From positions 186,001-250,000 of the forward strand of contig NZ_JAIEZQ010000001.1 of NCBI RefSeq assembly GCF_019679455.1: a stretch of 64,000 nucleotides of DNA, written 5' to 3'. This document shows positions 21,716 to 30,834 of this stretch, piece by piece. The DNA is from Nocardioides jiangsuensis. GTDB lineage: Bacteria > Actinomycetota > Actinomycetes > Propionibacteriales > Nocardioidaceae. The notes beneath the pieces were generated by a model. That model was not told where the DNA came from and did no database searches. It saw only the letters and a program-made list of their open reading frames with translations. The position numbers and the translations under genes were made by a program. How positions within the stretch are numbered: position 1 is the first letter of the stretch; the number at the start of each line of letters is the position of its first letter.

Positions 21716-23233
21716 TCAGGCCAGGCCGCCCCGCACCACCGGCAGGTCGCGCGGGGCGCCGTGCTCGAGGAGGCCCACGACCGCCTCCAGGTCGAGGTGC
21801 TCCTCGACGGCGTCGGCCAGGTCGTCGATCCGCCTCTCCCGGGCGGCACCGAAGCTCGCCGTACCGGACGTGAAGTCCTGCCGTCCGACCAGCGCCGCCG
21901 CCTCGGCCAGCCAGGCCCGGCGTAGCGCGTCGCCCTCGAGGCTGCCGTGCCACATGGTGCCGAACACCGAGCCCGCCCGGGCACCGCCGAGGAAGGGTAC
22001 GGCGTCGCCGACCGTCACCCGGCCGTGGTGGATCTCGTAGCCGGTCGCCTCGGCCCCGAGCGCCTCCCCCCGGGGCAGCCGGAGCACCTTGGCCGGGTCG
22101 AAGCGGGTGCACACGTCGAGCAGCCCGAGGCCGTCCGCGGACGCGCCGGGTGCTCCCTCGACACCGTCGGGGTCGTGCACGGACCTGCCGAGCATCTGGA
22201 AGCCGCCGCAGATCCCGAGCACCACCCCGCCACGCGCGGCGTGCGCGCACACCGCCCGGTCGAGCCCGTGCTCCCGCAGCCAACGCAGGTCGTCGAGGGT
22301 GGCGCGGGTGCCGGGGAGGACGACGACGTCGGTGTCCGCGAGCGCGCGGGGGTCGCGGACGAAGGCGACCTCGACGTCGGGCTCGAGGCACAGCGCGTCG
22401 ACGTCGGTGACGTTGCTGATCCGGGGCAGCATCACCACCGCGACCCGCAGCCGCGGCCGTCCGCCCACCGGGTCGTGGTGGGGCCGGGACTCCAGGGCGA
22501 GCGTGTCCTCGGAGTCGAGCCAGAGCCCGCTCTGCCAGGGCAGCACGCCGAGGACCGGGCGGCCGGTCAGCCGTTCCACGGTGCGCAGGCCGGGCTCGAG
22601 CAGCCCCACGTCGCCGCGGAACTTGTTCACGACGTGGCCCGCGACCAGCGCCTGGTCGGACGCGTCGAGCAGGGCCAACGTGCCGTACAGGGCCGCGAAC
22701 ACTCCGCCGCGGTCGATGTCCCCGACGAGCAGCGTCGGGATCCGCCCGTGCTGCGCGAGTCCCATGTTCACGTAGTCGTGCTGCCGCAGGTTGATCTCCG
22801 CCGGGCTGCCCGCGCCCTCGCACACCACGACGTCGTACCGGGTGGCGAGGTCGTCGAACGCGGCGAAGGCGGCCCGGGCCAGCGCCTTCCGGCCTCCCGC
22901 GAACTCACCCGCCTCGAGGTACCCGTGCGGGCGGCCCATCACCACCACGTGGCTGCGTCGGTCGCTGCCGGGCTTGAGCAGGACCGGGTTCATCGCCGCC
23001 TCCGGCTCCGCCCCGGCCGCGACCGCCTGCACCCACTGGGCCCGGCCGATCTCGGCACCCTCGGCGGTCACCATGGAGTTGTTCGACATGTTCTGCGCCT
23101 TGTACGGCGCCACCCGGAGCCCGCGCCGGCGCAACGCCCGGCAGAGCCCCGTGGTCACGACGCTCTTGCCGGCGTCGGAGGTGGTCCCCGCCACCAGCAG
23201 GGCGTGGGGGCGTGGCCGGTCCGCGGTGCTCAT
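21716..23233 (-). CDS. cobQ: cobyric acid synthase
   Basis: 505-residue enzyme of adenosylcobalamin synthesis that amidates four side chains of adenosyl-cobyrinic a,c-diamide using glutamine and ATP. N-terminal dethiobiotin-synthetase-like ATPase with GTTSDAGKSVVTTGLC and AQNMSNNSMVT; C-terminal glutamine amidotransferase with the cysteine in GICGGFQMLG. GGGGAGGAT precedes the ATG. No other cobalamin gene is adjacent, so the pathway is scattered, but the neighbouring operon encodes a radical SAM/methyltransferase pair. Downstream 21600-21715 is non-coding as far as I can see. Confidence 0.95.
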   Translation of the reverse strand: MSTADRPRPHALLVAGTTSDAGKSVVTTGLCRALRRRGLRVAPYKAQNMSNNSMVTAEGAEIGRAQWVQAVAAGAEPEAAMNPVLLKPGSDRRSHVVVMGRPHGYLEAGEFAGGRKALARAAFAAFDDLATRYDVVVCEGAGSPAEINLRQHDYVNMGLAQHGRIPTLLVGDIDRGGVFAALYGTLALLDASDQALVAGHVVNKFRGDVGLLEPGLRTVERLTGRPVLGVLPWQSGLWLDSEDTLALESRPHHDPVGGRPRLRVAVVMLPRISNVTDVDALCLEPDVEVAFVRDPRALADTDVVVLPGTRATLDDLRWLREHGLDRAVCAHAARGGVVLGICGGFQMLGRSVHDPDGVEGAPGASADGLGLLDVCTRFDPAKVLRLPRGEALGAEATGYEIHHGRVTVGDAVPFLGGARAGSVFGTMWHGSLEGDALRRAWLAEAAALVGRQDFTSGTASFGAARERRIDDLADAVEEHLDLEAVVGLLEHGAPRDLPVVRGGLA

Positions 23234-23293
23234 CCGACGATCCTCCCCGATGGCGTCCTCGGCCCCGGCCCGGGCCGGCCCCGTCGTCGTGCA

Positions 23294-23881
23294 TCAGGCC
23301 CTGGTCGCGCGCACCACGGAGTAGACGCCCAGCACGGCCGGGCCGCGCACCTCGGGCCGGAGTCCGGCCCCGGCCAGCTCGGCGAGCTCCAGCGGCCGCT
23401 CCCGGACCAGCGCCACCAGCCGGGACCGCCGTGCCCGGGTGGGCTCCCCCAGGCGGTGCACCGGCTCGAGGAGGCGGACCTCGCTGCGCGCCACCCGCGC
23501 CATCTCGCACAGCGCTGCCCGCCGGGTCCGGAGGTCGAGCAGGCCGAGCACGGCCGACGCCACGACCACGTCGAAGGACGCGTCACGGAAGGGCAGTGCG
23601 GTCACGTCCGCCCGGACGAGCACGCCCCGCTCGGGCAGGCCACCGGTCCCCGCGAGGCTCCGCGCCGCCCTGGTGAGCATCGCCCCGTCCCGGTCCAGGC
23701 CGACGTACTCCGTGCCGCGGGCGAGGAGCCCCGGAGCGAGGTGGCCGGGCCCGCAGCCGACGTCGAGCAGCCGCCCGCCCGACACGTCGGCGACCAGGGC
23801 GTCGAGGGCCCGGTGCCAGCCGACGAGCGCGACGCCCCGGTCGTAGCCGGGAGCCACGAGGCTCCACCAGCGGTCGGTCAC
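23294..23881 (-). CDS. class I SAM-dependent methyltransferase
   Basis: 195-residue soluble methyltransferase. SAM-binding motif I is LLDVGCGPGHL (around residues 39-49), the acidic residue in VGLDRDG and motif IV in FDVVVASAVLGLL follow. The GTG at 23881 overlaps the stop of the upstream radical SAM gene (GTGA), so the two are translationally coupled and probably act on one pathway. The open frame extends upstream antisense-like, but similarity begins at 23881. Substrate unknown. Confidence 0.88.
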   Translation of the reverse strand: MTDRWWSLVAPGYDRGVALVGWHRALDALVADVSGGRLLDVGCGPGHLAPGLLARGTEYVGLDRDGAMLTRAARSLAGTGGLPERGVLVRADVTALPFRDASFDVVVASAVLGLLDLRTRRAALCEMARVARSEVRLLEPVHRLGEPTRARRSRLVALVRERPLELAELAGAGLRPEVRGPAVLGVYSVVRATRA

Positions 23882-25197
23882 GGTGGCCGCTCGAACAGCC
23901 GGCTGGCCAGCGACCAGGCCCGTCCGGTGCGCGCCCGGTCCGGCGCCGCCCACTGCGCGCGGCTGTCGGCGGCGCAGGCCGGTGCCGTGTGCTCGGTGAG
24001 CATCTCCGCCCACAGGGGCTCGATCAGCTGGTAGGTCACCCACCGCTCCAGGTCGTGGTAGGCGTCGAAGCCGCGCGCGGTGAGCCGGAAGCCGCCCGGG
24101 GTCCGGTCCACCAGACCGGCGGGGACGAGCGGGGCCAGCGCGGCGTGGACCGCGCCCGCGACGGCCGGACCGTAGGACTCGCGCAGCGCGTCCACGTCCG
24201 CCCCGCCGGCGTACGCCTGCCAGAACGCGTCGTACGCGGCACCGCCCCAGCGGCCAAGGTGCAGCCAGCGGGCGACCGGAAGCCGCCCGGACTCGACCGC
24301 GTCGGCGTAGGCGGCCACCCCGAAGTGGTTGACGTAGAAGTCGCGCCCGGAGAACGACGAGCTGCCCGCGCCCATCCCGAGGAACCGGCGTCGCGTGATC
24401 GAGGTGTACGGCGCCGCCCCTCGCCGGTTGAACGTCCAGACCGACCGTCGTTCGTAGCCCATCGCCTCCGCGAGCTCGGTCGCCCGGGCCAGCACCGCGT
24501 GCTCGCGCCGCGGGTCGTGCCGGGCGGTGCCGAACGGCGTGTAGCCGAACCGCATCAGCGGGTACGTCGACACCTGGTCCACGCCGAGCGCGAAGCAGGT
24601 CCGCACGTCCTCGAGGAACGCCCCCGGGAACGCGTCCTCGTCCTCCCACTCGACGTCGACGATCAGGTCGACGTCCACGCAGTCGAACCGGCCGAGCGCG
24701 TGCTCGACCGCCGTGCGGGCCGCGGCGGCGTCGTGCGGCCGGACGAGCCGGCGCAGGATCTGGTCGTGGAAGGACTGCGCGCCGATGCTGACCGCGGTGA
24801 ACCCGATGTCCGCCAACCGGCCCAGCCGCTCCGGGGTGCCGTGGGTCGGCAGCACCTCCACCGCCCGCTCCCCCGTCACCGGGATCCGGGCGACGACGTC
24901 GGCGAGCTCGTCGGGGTAGAGCGTGGGCGTGCCGCCGCCGACGTACAGCGAGGTGAACGGGGCGCCCAGCTCCGCGACGTACCCGTCCAGCTCACGGCGC
25001 AGCGCCGCGAAGTACCGGCGGGCCAGCCCCTCCTCCGCGACCACCTTGTCGTACGGGCAGAACGGGCAGATCCGCTCGCAGAACGGCACGTGCACGTAGG
25101 CGCCGACCGGGCCGTCGAACGACGCGACGACGTCCGCGGCACGCAGCCGGCCGGTGGTGGCCACGGCGACGGGTTCCACGGCACGGCTCACGGCCAT
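23878..25197 (-). CDS. HemN/HemW-like radical SAM protein
   Basis: 439-residue radical SAM enzyme. The iron-sulfur cluster motif is CERICPFCPYDK, the CX3CX2C arrangement of the coproporphyrinogen III dehydrogenase-like group; GGGTPTLYPDEL and SIGAQSFHD are typical of HemN/HemW relatives. The C-terminus holds a HemN_C-like winged region (FRLTARGFDAYHDLERWV). Candidates are a HemW-like haem protein, an HutW-like haem-degrading enzyme or a class C radical SAM methylase; motif reading cannot decide. The ATG at 25197 lies behind GGGAGGGAGGGG. Coupled to a methyltransferase gene. Confidence 0.87.
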   Translation of the reverse strand: MAVSRAVEPVAVATTGRLRAADVVASFDGPVGAYVHVPFCERICPFCPYDKVVAEEGLARRYFAALRRELDGYVAELGAPFTSLYVGGGTPTLYPDELADVVARIPVTGERAVEVLPTHGTPERLGRLADIGFTAVSIGAQSFHDQILRRLVRPHDAAAARTAVEHALGRFDCVDVDLIVDVEWEDEDAFPGAFLEDVRTCFALGVDQVSTYPLMRFGYTPFGTARHDPRREHAVLARATELAEAMGYERRSVWTFNRRGAAPYTSITRRRFLGMGAGSSSFSGRDFYVNHFGVAAYADAVESGRLPVARWLHLGRWGGAAYDAFWQAYAGGADVDALRESYGPAVAGAVHAALAPLVPAGLVDRTPGGFRLTARGFDAYHDLERWVTYQLIEPLWAEMLTEHTAPACAADSRAQWAAPDRARTGRAWSLASRLFERPP

Positions 25198-25346
25198 CCC
25201 CTCCCTCCCCTCCACCGAACCACCGCGCGCCGGCCAGGGGCGAGGGCCCAAAGCCCCGCCGGCGCCCCCACACGTCCCGGCTGCGCGTCGAGGCCGGAAC
25301 CACGTGGTCTCGCCGGTGGTCGTGTGATGAGCAGCCGATCAGCCGA

Positions 25347-25832
25347 TCAGGGTGGTGGAGCCCCCTCCCACAGCGCGGCCGAGTCGGCGCCGACCGTCGC
25401 GTCGTGGGTCTGCTGGAAGTTCCGTCCGCCGCGGGCGAAGGTCGCGAGCGTCGCCGCGGGCACCCGCTCCGGCGGGACCGGCCTCGCGAGCCAGTCGCAG
25501 GCGCGCACGTGCACCAGGTCGGTCGCGAGGGCGTCCGGCGAGCCGTCGTACCGCCACTCCCCCATGAGCCTTCCGAGGAAGTACAGGCCGTCGGGGTCCC
25601 GGGTCCACACGAAGGAGCCGGTCGGCGCCGCGGCGAACCGCTCCAGCCGCCGGGCGGTGCGCTCGTCGTACTCGTCGTCGGTCCGGGCGAGCGCCTCCGC
25701 GAGCGTCGACGGCGGCGTGCTGAGCCTGCCGCCGACACCGCAGACCCCCGACGCGAGCGCGCGTTCCACGGCGAGACCGGGGTCCACGTCGTCGTGCCGC
25801 GAGCGCATCGGGGCGCGGTACACCTGGTGCAT
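25347..25832 (-). CDS. conserved-looking hypothetical protein
   Basis: 161 residues, soluble, rich in charged and aromatic residues (GLYFLGRLMGEWRYDG, VHVRACDWLARPVP). No signal peptide or membrane helix and no family that I recognise. Codon use fits the neighbourhood (strong GC at third positions), so it is a real gene. It is 150 bp upstream of the radical SAM operon in the same direction; the gap carries a direct repeat GCCGATCA-GCCGATCA near 25334-25349. Confidence 0.65.
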   Translation of the reverse strand: MHQVYRAPMRSRHDDVDPGLAVERALASGVCGVGGRLSTPPSTLAEALARTDDEYDERTARRLERFAAAPTGSFVWTRDPDGLYFLGRLMGEWRYDGSPDALATDLVHVRACDWLARPVPPERVPAATLATFARGGRNFQQTHDATVGADSAALWEGAPPP

Positions 25833-25914
25833 GTGCAGCAGTCTGGCAGTCGGCCGTGGGCCCGCCGGCTGCCAGACATCTTCCTGCCCGGTCAGCGCCG
25901 GGTCAGCGCCCCGC

Positions 25915-27243
25915 TCAGCGGGCGGCGCCGGTGGGCCGGACCAGGAACAGCCCGTCGTAGCCGTGCACCACGACCATGCCGTTCTCGAAGAACGGGTAGT
26001 TGCTCCACGTGCCGTGGCTGAACGCGGTCGCGTCGTCCTCGGGCCAGGTGTCGAGGTAGCCGACCTCGGTCAGCCGGCCCTCGCCGACCCCGGAGGCGTC
26101 GAGGATCCGCAGGCCGGACCGGTAGTTGGACTGGTAGACCCGGTCGCCCTTCACGTACAGGTTGTGGTCGATCGCGGTGGTGTCGTTGGTGAAGGTCGCG
26201 AACCGCACCGGCGCGGTGAGGTCCTCCACGTCCCAGATCAGCGTCGAGGTCCTGCCGCCCGTCGTCAGCTCGTCGAGCTCGTCGCCCATGAGGAAGTGGC
26301 TGCCGTCCTCGGTGAGCCAGCCCTGGTGGGAGTACGCCGAGCCGTCGTAGCCGACCCGCGACAGCATCGTCGGGTCGGACTTGTCGGTGACGTCGACGAT
26401 GGTGAGCGTGTCCTCGTTGGAGTTGAAGCAGATCTCGCGGCCGGTGAACCGGTTGTCCGGGCCGTCGTACACCACGCACTGCGCGTCGTGGGTGTAGCCG
26501 TCGTCGGCGAAGCAGCCGGCGAACGCCGGGGCGGCGGGGTCGTTCAGGTCCACCATGTGCAGGCCGCCGGCGCACGCGCGCAGGTCCTCGCGCGCGCCTA
26601 CGGCGAAGGCGATGCCGCTCTTCTCGTTGACCACCAGGTTGTGCGCCCGACCGAAGCCGGTGTAGCGGGCGGTCGCCTCGAAGGTCACCGGCGCCGCCGT
26701 ACGGTCGACGTCCCGCAGCGCGGTGAGGTCGAAGACCTGCATGCCGTGCTCGCGCGCCTCGGCGACGATGAACGCGTGGTCGTCGTAGACCTTGATGTCG
26801 CGCCAGATCACGTTGTTGGTGCCCGAGGTCGGCAGGTTGCCGAGATAGACGGGGCGGCGCTCGTTGGTGACGTCGACGAAGGCGGTGCCGTTGTCCCGGC
26901 CGGCGATCGCGTAGCGGCGGTCGGTCTCGGGGTCGGTCCAGCCCCAGACGTCGGAGCCGCGGCCGCCGCCGATGGCCGACATAGGCAGGTAGCTCGCGAG
27001 GTTGACGTTCTCGCAGGGGAAGTAGGCGGCCTGCCCGTCGACACAGGCCGCGCCGGGACCGGCGCTGTCGCCGAGGATCGACGTGGTGGGGAAGTTCGGG
27101 TCCACCTCCCCGATCGCGTCCTTGCCCTCCCCTTCCTGCTCGCCTTCATGGGCGAGCGCGGGAAGGGTGGACAGGACGAGCGCGGTGAGGGCGCCGACGA
27201 GACCCGCTGTGGCGGCTCCGGCGGTGAGGTGGCGTAGGGCCAT
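25915..27243 (-). CDS. secreted choice-of-anchor B family (LVIVD-repeat) protein
   Basis: 442-residue exported protein. Signal peptide residues 1-31 (ends near ALA-HEG), then a beta-propeller-like series of repeats such as AFVDVTNERRPVYLGNLPT, MQVFDLTALRD and LTIVDVTDKSDPTMLSRVG. This matches the LVIVD-repeat 'choice-of-anchor B' family. No C-terminal sorting signal is visible, so it may be fully secreted. Function of the family is unknown. ATG at 27243 is preceded by AGGAG; the open frame upstream is non-coding. Monocistronic, with a repeat-rich upstream region (27321-27347). Confidence 0.88.
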   Translation of the reverse strand: MALRHLTAGAATAGLVGALTALVLSTLPALAHEGEQEGEGKDAIGEVDPNFPTTSILGDSAGPGAACVDGQAAYFPCENVNLASYLPMSAIGGGRGSDVWGWTDPETDRRYAIAGRDNGTAFVDVTNERRPVYLGNLPTSGTNNVIWRDIKVYDDHAFIVAEAREHGMQVFDLTALRDVDRTAAPVTFEATARYTGFGRAHNLVVNEKSGIAFAVGAREDLRACAGGLHMVDLNDPAAPAFAGCFADDGYTHDAQCVVYDGPDNRFTGREICFNSNEDTLTIVDVTDKSDPTMLSRVGYDGSAYSHQGWLTEDGSHFLMGDELDELTTGGRTSTLIWDVEDLTAPVRFATFTNDTTAIDHNLYVKGDRVYQSNYRSGLRILDASGVGEGRLTEVGYLDTWPEDDATAFSHGTWSNYPFFENGMVVVHGYDGLFLVRPTGAAR

Positions 27244-27320
27244 GGGTGCTCCTGGTGGGAGTCGTGGGGGGAGAGCCACAGACCACCAGAGACCCGAACC
27301 GGACACAACAGGTCACAGGG

Positions 27321-27347
27321 TGCAGACCTGTGCACTGCGCAGACCTG
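27321..27347. promoter_or_regulatory. direct repeats GCAGACCTG upstream of secreted protein
   Basis: Two copies of GCAGACCTG (27322-27330 and 27339-27347) with a 17-nt period; the first is embedded in TGCAGACCTGTGCA. They lie 80-105 nt upstream of the ATG at 27243 and may be an operator. A tandem CAGGCGTGCT repeat follows at about 27366-27386. Confidence 0.4.
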
Positions 27348-27395
27348 CATCGGTCCGGCAGTGCCCAGGCGTGCTCAGGCGTGCTCAGGCCGGCG

Positions 27396-27956
27396 TCAGG
27401 GCGCGACCACCCCCGGGTGCCCCATGCCCGCCGGGGAGACACGGACCCGCCCGACGAGCATCATCGCGATGCCGTCGAAGAGGGTCTCGATCCCGAGGAT
27501 CACACCCAGCAGCACGTACGACGCGCTGACCAGGTTGAACAGCACCACCAGGCCAAGGAGGGTGGAGACCACGCCGGCGATGAGCAGCGGCCAGCGGTAC
27601 TCCGGCTCCTGCGCCGAGGCGGCCAGACGGACGATGCCGGTGGCCAGGAACAACGCCCCGGCGACCAGGGTCAGGGTCACCGCCGCGACCTCGGGGTTGC
27701 GCAGGCACACGCCACCGAGCACGAGCAGCAGGCCGCCGCTGAGCGCCGAGACCCAGAAGCCGCCCTTGCCGATGCGGAAGAACGCACCGACCAGGCCGAC
27801 CACGCCGACGAGCAGCAGGATCCAGCCGAGGAACAGCACCGACACCGCGGTGGCCCACACGGCGTGGCCCAGGATCACCAGGCCGCCGATGACGAGCAGC
27901 GCGCCCAGGACGAGGTCCCAGCCGGTACGGCGCCGCTCCAGAAGTGACGAAGACAT
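27396..27956 (-). CDS. HdeD-like DUF308 membrane protein
   Basis: 186-residue integral membrane protein with six predicted helices arranged as two DUF308 repeats, the family of E. coli HdeD, which supports acid resistance at high cell density. Motifs WILLLVGVVGLVGAFF and LLLGVILGIETLFDGIAMM are typical. A GGATGA inverted-repeat box lies at 28039-28055, about 83 nt upstream of the ATG. The gene follows the large LuxR regulator in the same direction with 127 bp between, and can be transcribed alone. Function in actinobacteria is not established. Confidence 0.88.
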   Translation of the reverse strand: MSSSLLERRRTGWDLVLGALLVIGGLVILGHAVWATAVSVLFLGWILLLVGVVGLVGAFFRIGKGGFWVSALSGGLLLVLGGVCLRNPEVAAVTLTLVAGALFLATGIVRLAASAQEPEYRWPLLIAGVVSTLLGLVVLFNLVSASYVLLGVILGIETLFDGIAMMLVGRVRVSPAGMGHPGVVAP

Positions 27957-28038
27957 TGCGAACCTCTCTTCGGTTACCGGGCCGACCGTCCGGAACGACC
28001 CGTCGACTCCACGCTTCTCCGCCCTGGCCGGACCCGCA

Positions 28039-28055
28039 TCATCCGGTCGGGATGG
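28039..28055 (-). promoter_or_regulatory. GGATGA inverted-repeat box upstream of HdeD-like gene
   Basis: Read on the plus strand: TCATCC, 5 nt, GGATGG (one mismatch to a perfect palindrome). A further CCATCCC at 28062-28068 makes a second inverted repeat with GGGATGG, which could also act as terminator of the regulator gene. Confidence 0.55.
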
Positions 28056-28083
28056 TCTGTGCCATCCCGGTGCGGCCGGACCT

Positions 28084-30834
28084 TCAGGCTGCGTCCCGCG
28101 GGGGGAGGAGCTGCAGCTCCCACGCCCGTCGTACCGCCTGGTTGCGCCGGGTCACGCCGAGCTTGCGCAGGATGCTGCGGACGTGGCTGCGGACCGTGTT
28201 CACCGAGACGAACATGGTCGCCGCGATCTCGTCGGTGGTGAGCAGCTGCGCCAGGTAGCCGAGCACCTCCTGCTCCTTCGCGGTCAGCGGGGGCACCGCC
28301 GGCGCGGGCCCCGCCCGGCTCCCGCCGGTGACGGGTGAGCGCTGGGCTCCGACGAGGGCGGGTTCGTCGGCGGTCGGGGCGGGCTCGGTGGTGCGCAGCC
28401 AGCCGTGCCGTGTCGCCGCGGCGCCGTGGCCGAGCAGCTCGCGGACCTCCTCGGGCGCCTCGAGGAAGGGGCGGCGGAGCCGCTCGGGCGCAGCGGTCTC
28501 GAGGGCACGGGCGAGGAACGCCTCGGCCCGGGCCCGGTCGGGCCGGCGCGCGGCCCGGCGGGTCAGCACCAGCCACCCAGCCACCTGGGTCGCCAGCGGC
28601 TCCCCCGCCAGGGCGCCCGCCGGGCGCCGCGTCTGCTCCGGCACCGGTCCGGGGAGCGTGGCCGGTTCGAGCAGGAGCTCGGCCTCCACCGCGCCGTCGG
28701 CATCCGTGGTCCGCAGCGTCTCGACGGCCTCCTGGGGACGGTGCTCCTGCACCAGGCACGCCGCCTCCTCGAGCACGAGGGAACGCGCGACCCGGCCGCT
28801 CACCGCGGTGGACCGGTCGGGGGCGGACACGGCCCGGATTCCGGCCCGTGCCAGCTCGGGCCTCCCCTGGGCGCGCAGCAGGCGCGCGCGGAGCAGGGTG
28901 CCGAGGGCGCCGAGCAGCCGGGCGTCGTACGGCGAGCACGCGGCGGGCTCCGAGAGCGCCAGCAGGTCCTGGACCGCACCGAGGTCGTACTGGTCCATGC
29001 GGGCCCAGGCCAGCGCCAGCACGGCGGCCCTCGAGGAGTACGACGGGCCACTTCCGGTGTCGTCCTGGGCACCCCACTCGGCCGCTATCTCGGCGGCCTT
29101 CCGGAGCCTGCCCGTCATGGCCTCCACGAGCGCGGCCATGCCCTGCAGCTGCGCCGCGGCCTCCTCGAGCCGGGCCGTCTCGGCCAGTCGTACGCCCCGG
29201 GTCAGCGCCGCCAGTGCCGCGCCGAGGTCGCCGCGTTGCAGCAGCACCCTCCCCCGGCAGCCGGCCAGCACGATCTCGAGCTCAGGCCTGGCGACCCGGT
29301 CATCCGCGGGCGCCAGCGACAGGGCGTTCTCCGCGCGGAGCACCGCGTCCAGGCCGGCGTCGAGGTCGGGATCCATGCTGCCCGCGACCGCCTCGAGCAC
29401 GAGCACCGTGAGCGCGAGCGCGGGCGAGCGGGGTGACTCCTCCCGCGACGGCAGGCTCCGCACCTCGACGAGAGCCGCCTCGGCCAGGTCGAGGTCCACG
29501 TCGGCGACCGCGAGAGCGGCCCGGGTGACGGCGGCGTCCGCTCCCTCGACGTCGTCGGGAAGTCCTCCGAGCAGGTCGTGCAGGACCGCGCGACGCGGTC
29601 CGATCAGCAGCCGGCCGACACCGAGCCCCTCGACGAAGCATCGGGTGGCGATCGGCCACGCCTGCGCGGACGCGGCGGGACGGATCGCGACGAGCGGCCG
29701 GCCGTCACGCGCGAGCCACTCGGCCGCCGTGCGGTGCAGCTCGGGCACGAGCCCCGGCCACTCGTACTCGACCTGGCTGCGCAGGAACTCACGGAACAGC
29801 GACTGGTAGCGGTAGTGGCCGGGGCGGCCGGGCACCTGCTCGATGAACGAGTTGCCGTGCGCCATGAACTGCAGGGTGCGGGGGTCGCAGTGCCGTCCGG
29901 TGAGAGCCGTGACCAGTCCCGGGTCCAGCTCGTCCACGAGACAGGTGCGCAGCAGCAGCTCCCGCGTCTCGGGTGGCTGCTTGGCCAGCACCTCGCTCAT
30001 CAGGAACGCCGCGACGTTGCCGGTGTCCCCGCGGAACTCCTGGGCCGCCCGGTGCGGGTCGGCGCGACCCGCCAGCGCCATCGCCGCGAACTTGAGACCG
30101 GCGGGCCAGCCGCCCGTGCGGGCATGCAGCGCGGCGATGTCGACGGGCTCGAGGTCGAGACCGGCGCGGCGCATGAGCACGGCGACCTCGGAGAGCGTGA
30201 AGGAGAGGTCGTCGGCGCGGATCTCGGTGACCTCGTCCCGGAGCCGGTACCGGTGCAGCGGCAGCGGCGGGTCGGTCCGCGTGAGGAAGACCAGGCGGAG
30301 CCTGCCGGCGCATGCGGCGAGGAGCCGGTTCAGCCCGTCGCCGACGACCGGCGGGAGCGGGAGCTCTCCGCAGTCGAGGACGAGGACCACGGGCCGCTCG
30401 TGCTCCTCGATCCGCCCGGCCAGCCGCGTCAGCATGCGCCCGTCGACCACCTCCGACGTGCCGGAAGGGTGCACGTCGGTGACGTCGACGCCGCGCCGCC
30501 GCAGACCTTCCAGCACCGAGCCCCAGAACTCCGCGGGCGCCGTGTCGCCGTCGTCCATTGTCAGGTACAGCGCCGTACCGACCCTGTCGAGGCTGCTGCC
30601 CAGGGTGGACACGAGCACGGTTTTCCCGTAGCCGGCCGGGGCGCTCACCAGGGTCAGCGGCCGGCGCACGCCGTCACGCAGGACGTCGAGGAGACGGCGC
30701 CGGACGAGGGCGTCCGGGGGCGTCGGCAGCGCGCCGAACTTGGCGCTCACGCGGGGTTCGGCCGGCCGCGTCGGCGTCGGAGACGGGCTCGCCGCCGCCC
30801 CGGAGTCGGATGTGGTGCCGGTGGTGGGTGGCAT
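28084..30834 (-). CDS. large ATP-binding LuxR family regulator (MalT-like, LAL)
   Basis: 916-residue STAND-type transcription activator. P-loop APAGYGKT (around residues 65-72), Walker B VVLVLDCGEL, a long central helical repeat region of TPR type, and a C-terminal LuxR helix-turn-helix (LTAKEQEVLGYLAQLLTTDEI, then VNTVRSHVRSILRKLGV) in the last 70 residues. MalT-type proteins bind ATP plus an inducer and activate promoters with GGATGA-core boxes; such boxes occur upstream of several neighbouring genes. The start is the ATG at 30834, six nt after TGGAGG; ATG at 30864 and GTG/ATG at 30891 are alternatives. Inducer unknown. Confidence 0.93.
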   Translation of the reverse strand: MPPTTGTTSDSGAAASPSPTPTRPAEPRVSAKFGALPTPPDALVRRRLLDVLRDGVRRPLTLVSAPAGYGKTVLVSTLGSSLDRVGTALYLTMDDGDTAPAEFWGSVLEGLRRRGVDVTDVHPSGTSEVVDGRMLTRLAGRIEEHERPVVLVLDCGELPLPPVVGDGLNRLLAACAGRLRLVFLTRTDPPLPLHRYRLRDEVTEIRADDLSFTLSEVAVLMRRAGLDLEPVDIAALHARTGGWPAGLKFAAMALAGRADPHRAAQEFRGDTGNVAAFLMSEVLAKQPPETRELLLRTCLVDELDPGLVTALTGRHCDPRTLQFMAHGNSFIEQVPGRPGHYRYQSLFREFLRSQVEYEWPGLVPELHRTAAEWLARDGRPLVAIRPAASAQAWPIATRCFVEGLGVGRLLIGPRRAVLHDLLGGLPDDVEGADAAVTRAALAVADVDLDLAEAALVEVRSLPSREESPRSPALALTVLVLEAVAGSMDPDLDAGLDAVLRAENALSLAPADDRVARPELEIVLAGCRGRVLLQRGDLGAALAALTRGVRLAETARLEEAAAQLQGMAALVEAMTGRLRKAAEIAAEWGAQDDTGSGPSYSSRAAVLALAWARMDQYDLGAVQDLLALSEPAACSPYDARLLGALGTLLRARLLRAQGRPELARAGIRAVSAPDRSTAVSGRVARSLVLEEAACLVQEHRPQEAVETLRTTDADGAVEAELLLEPATLPGPVPEQTRRPAGALAGEPLATQVAGWLVLTRRAARRPDRARAEAFLARALETAAPERLRRPFLEAPEEVRELLGHGAAATRHGWLRTTEPAPTADEPALVGAQRSPVTGGSRAGPAPAVPPLTAKEQEVLGYLAQLLTTDEIAATMFVSVNTVRSHVRSILRKLGVTRRNQAVRRAWELQLLPPRDAA

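Noticed and set aside
23989-27237. 1082-codon plus-strand open frame across the radical SAM, hypothetical and LVIVD genes
   Set aside because: It spans three minus-strand genes and two intergenic gaps, and has the composition of a shadow frame.
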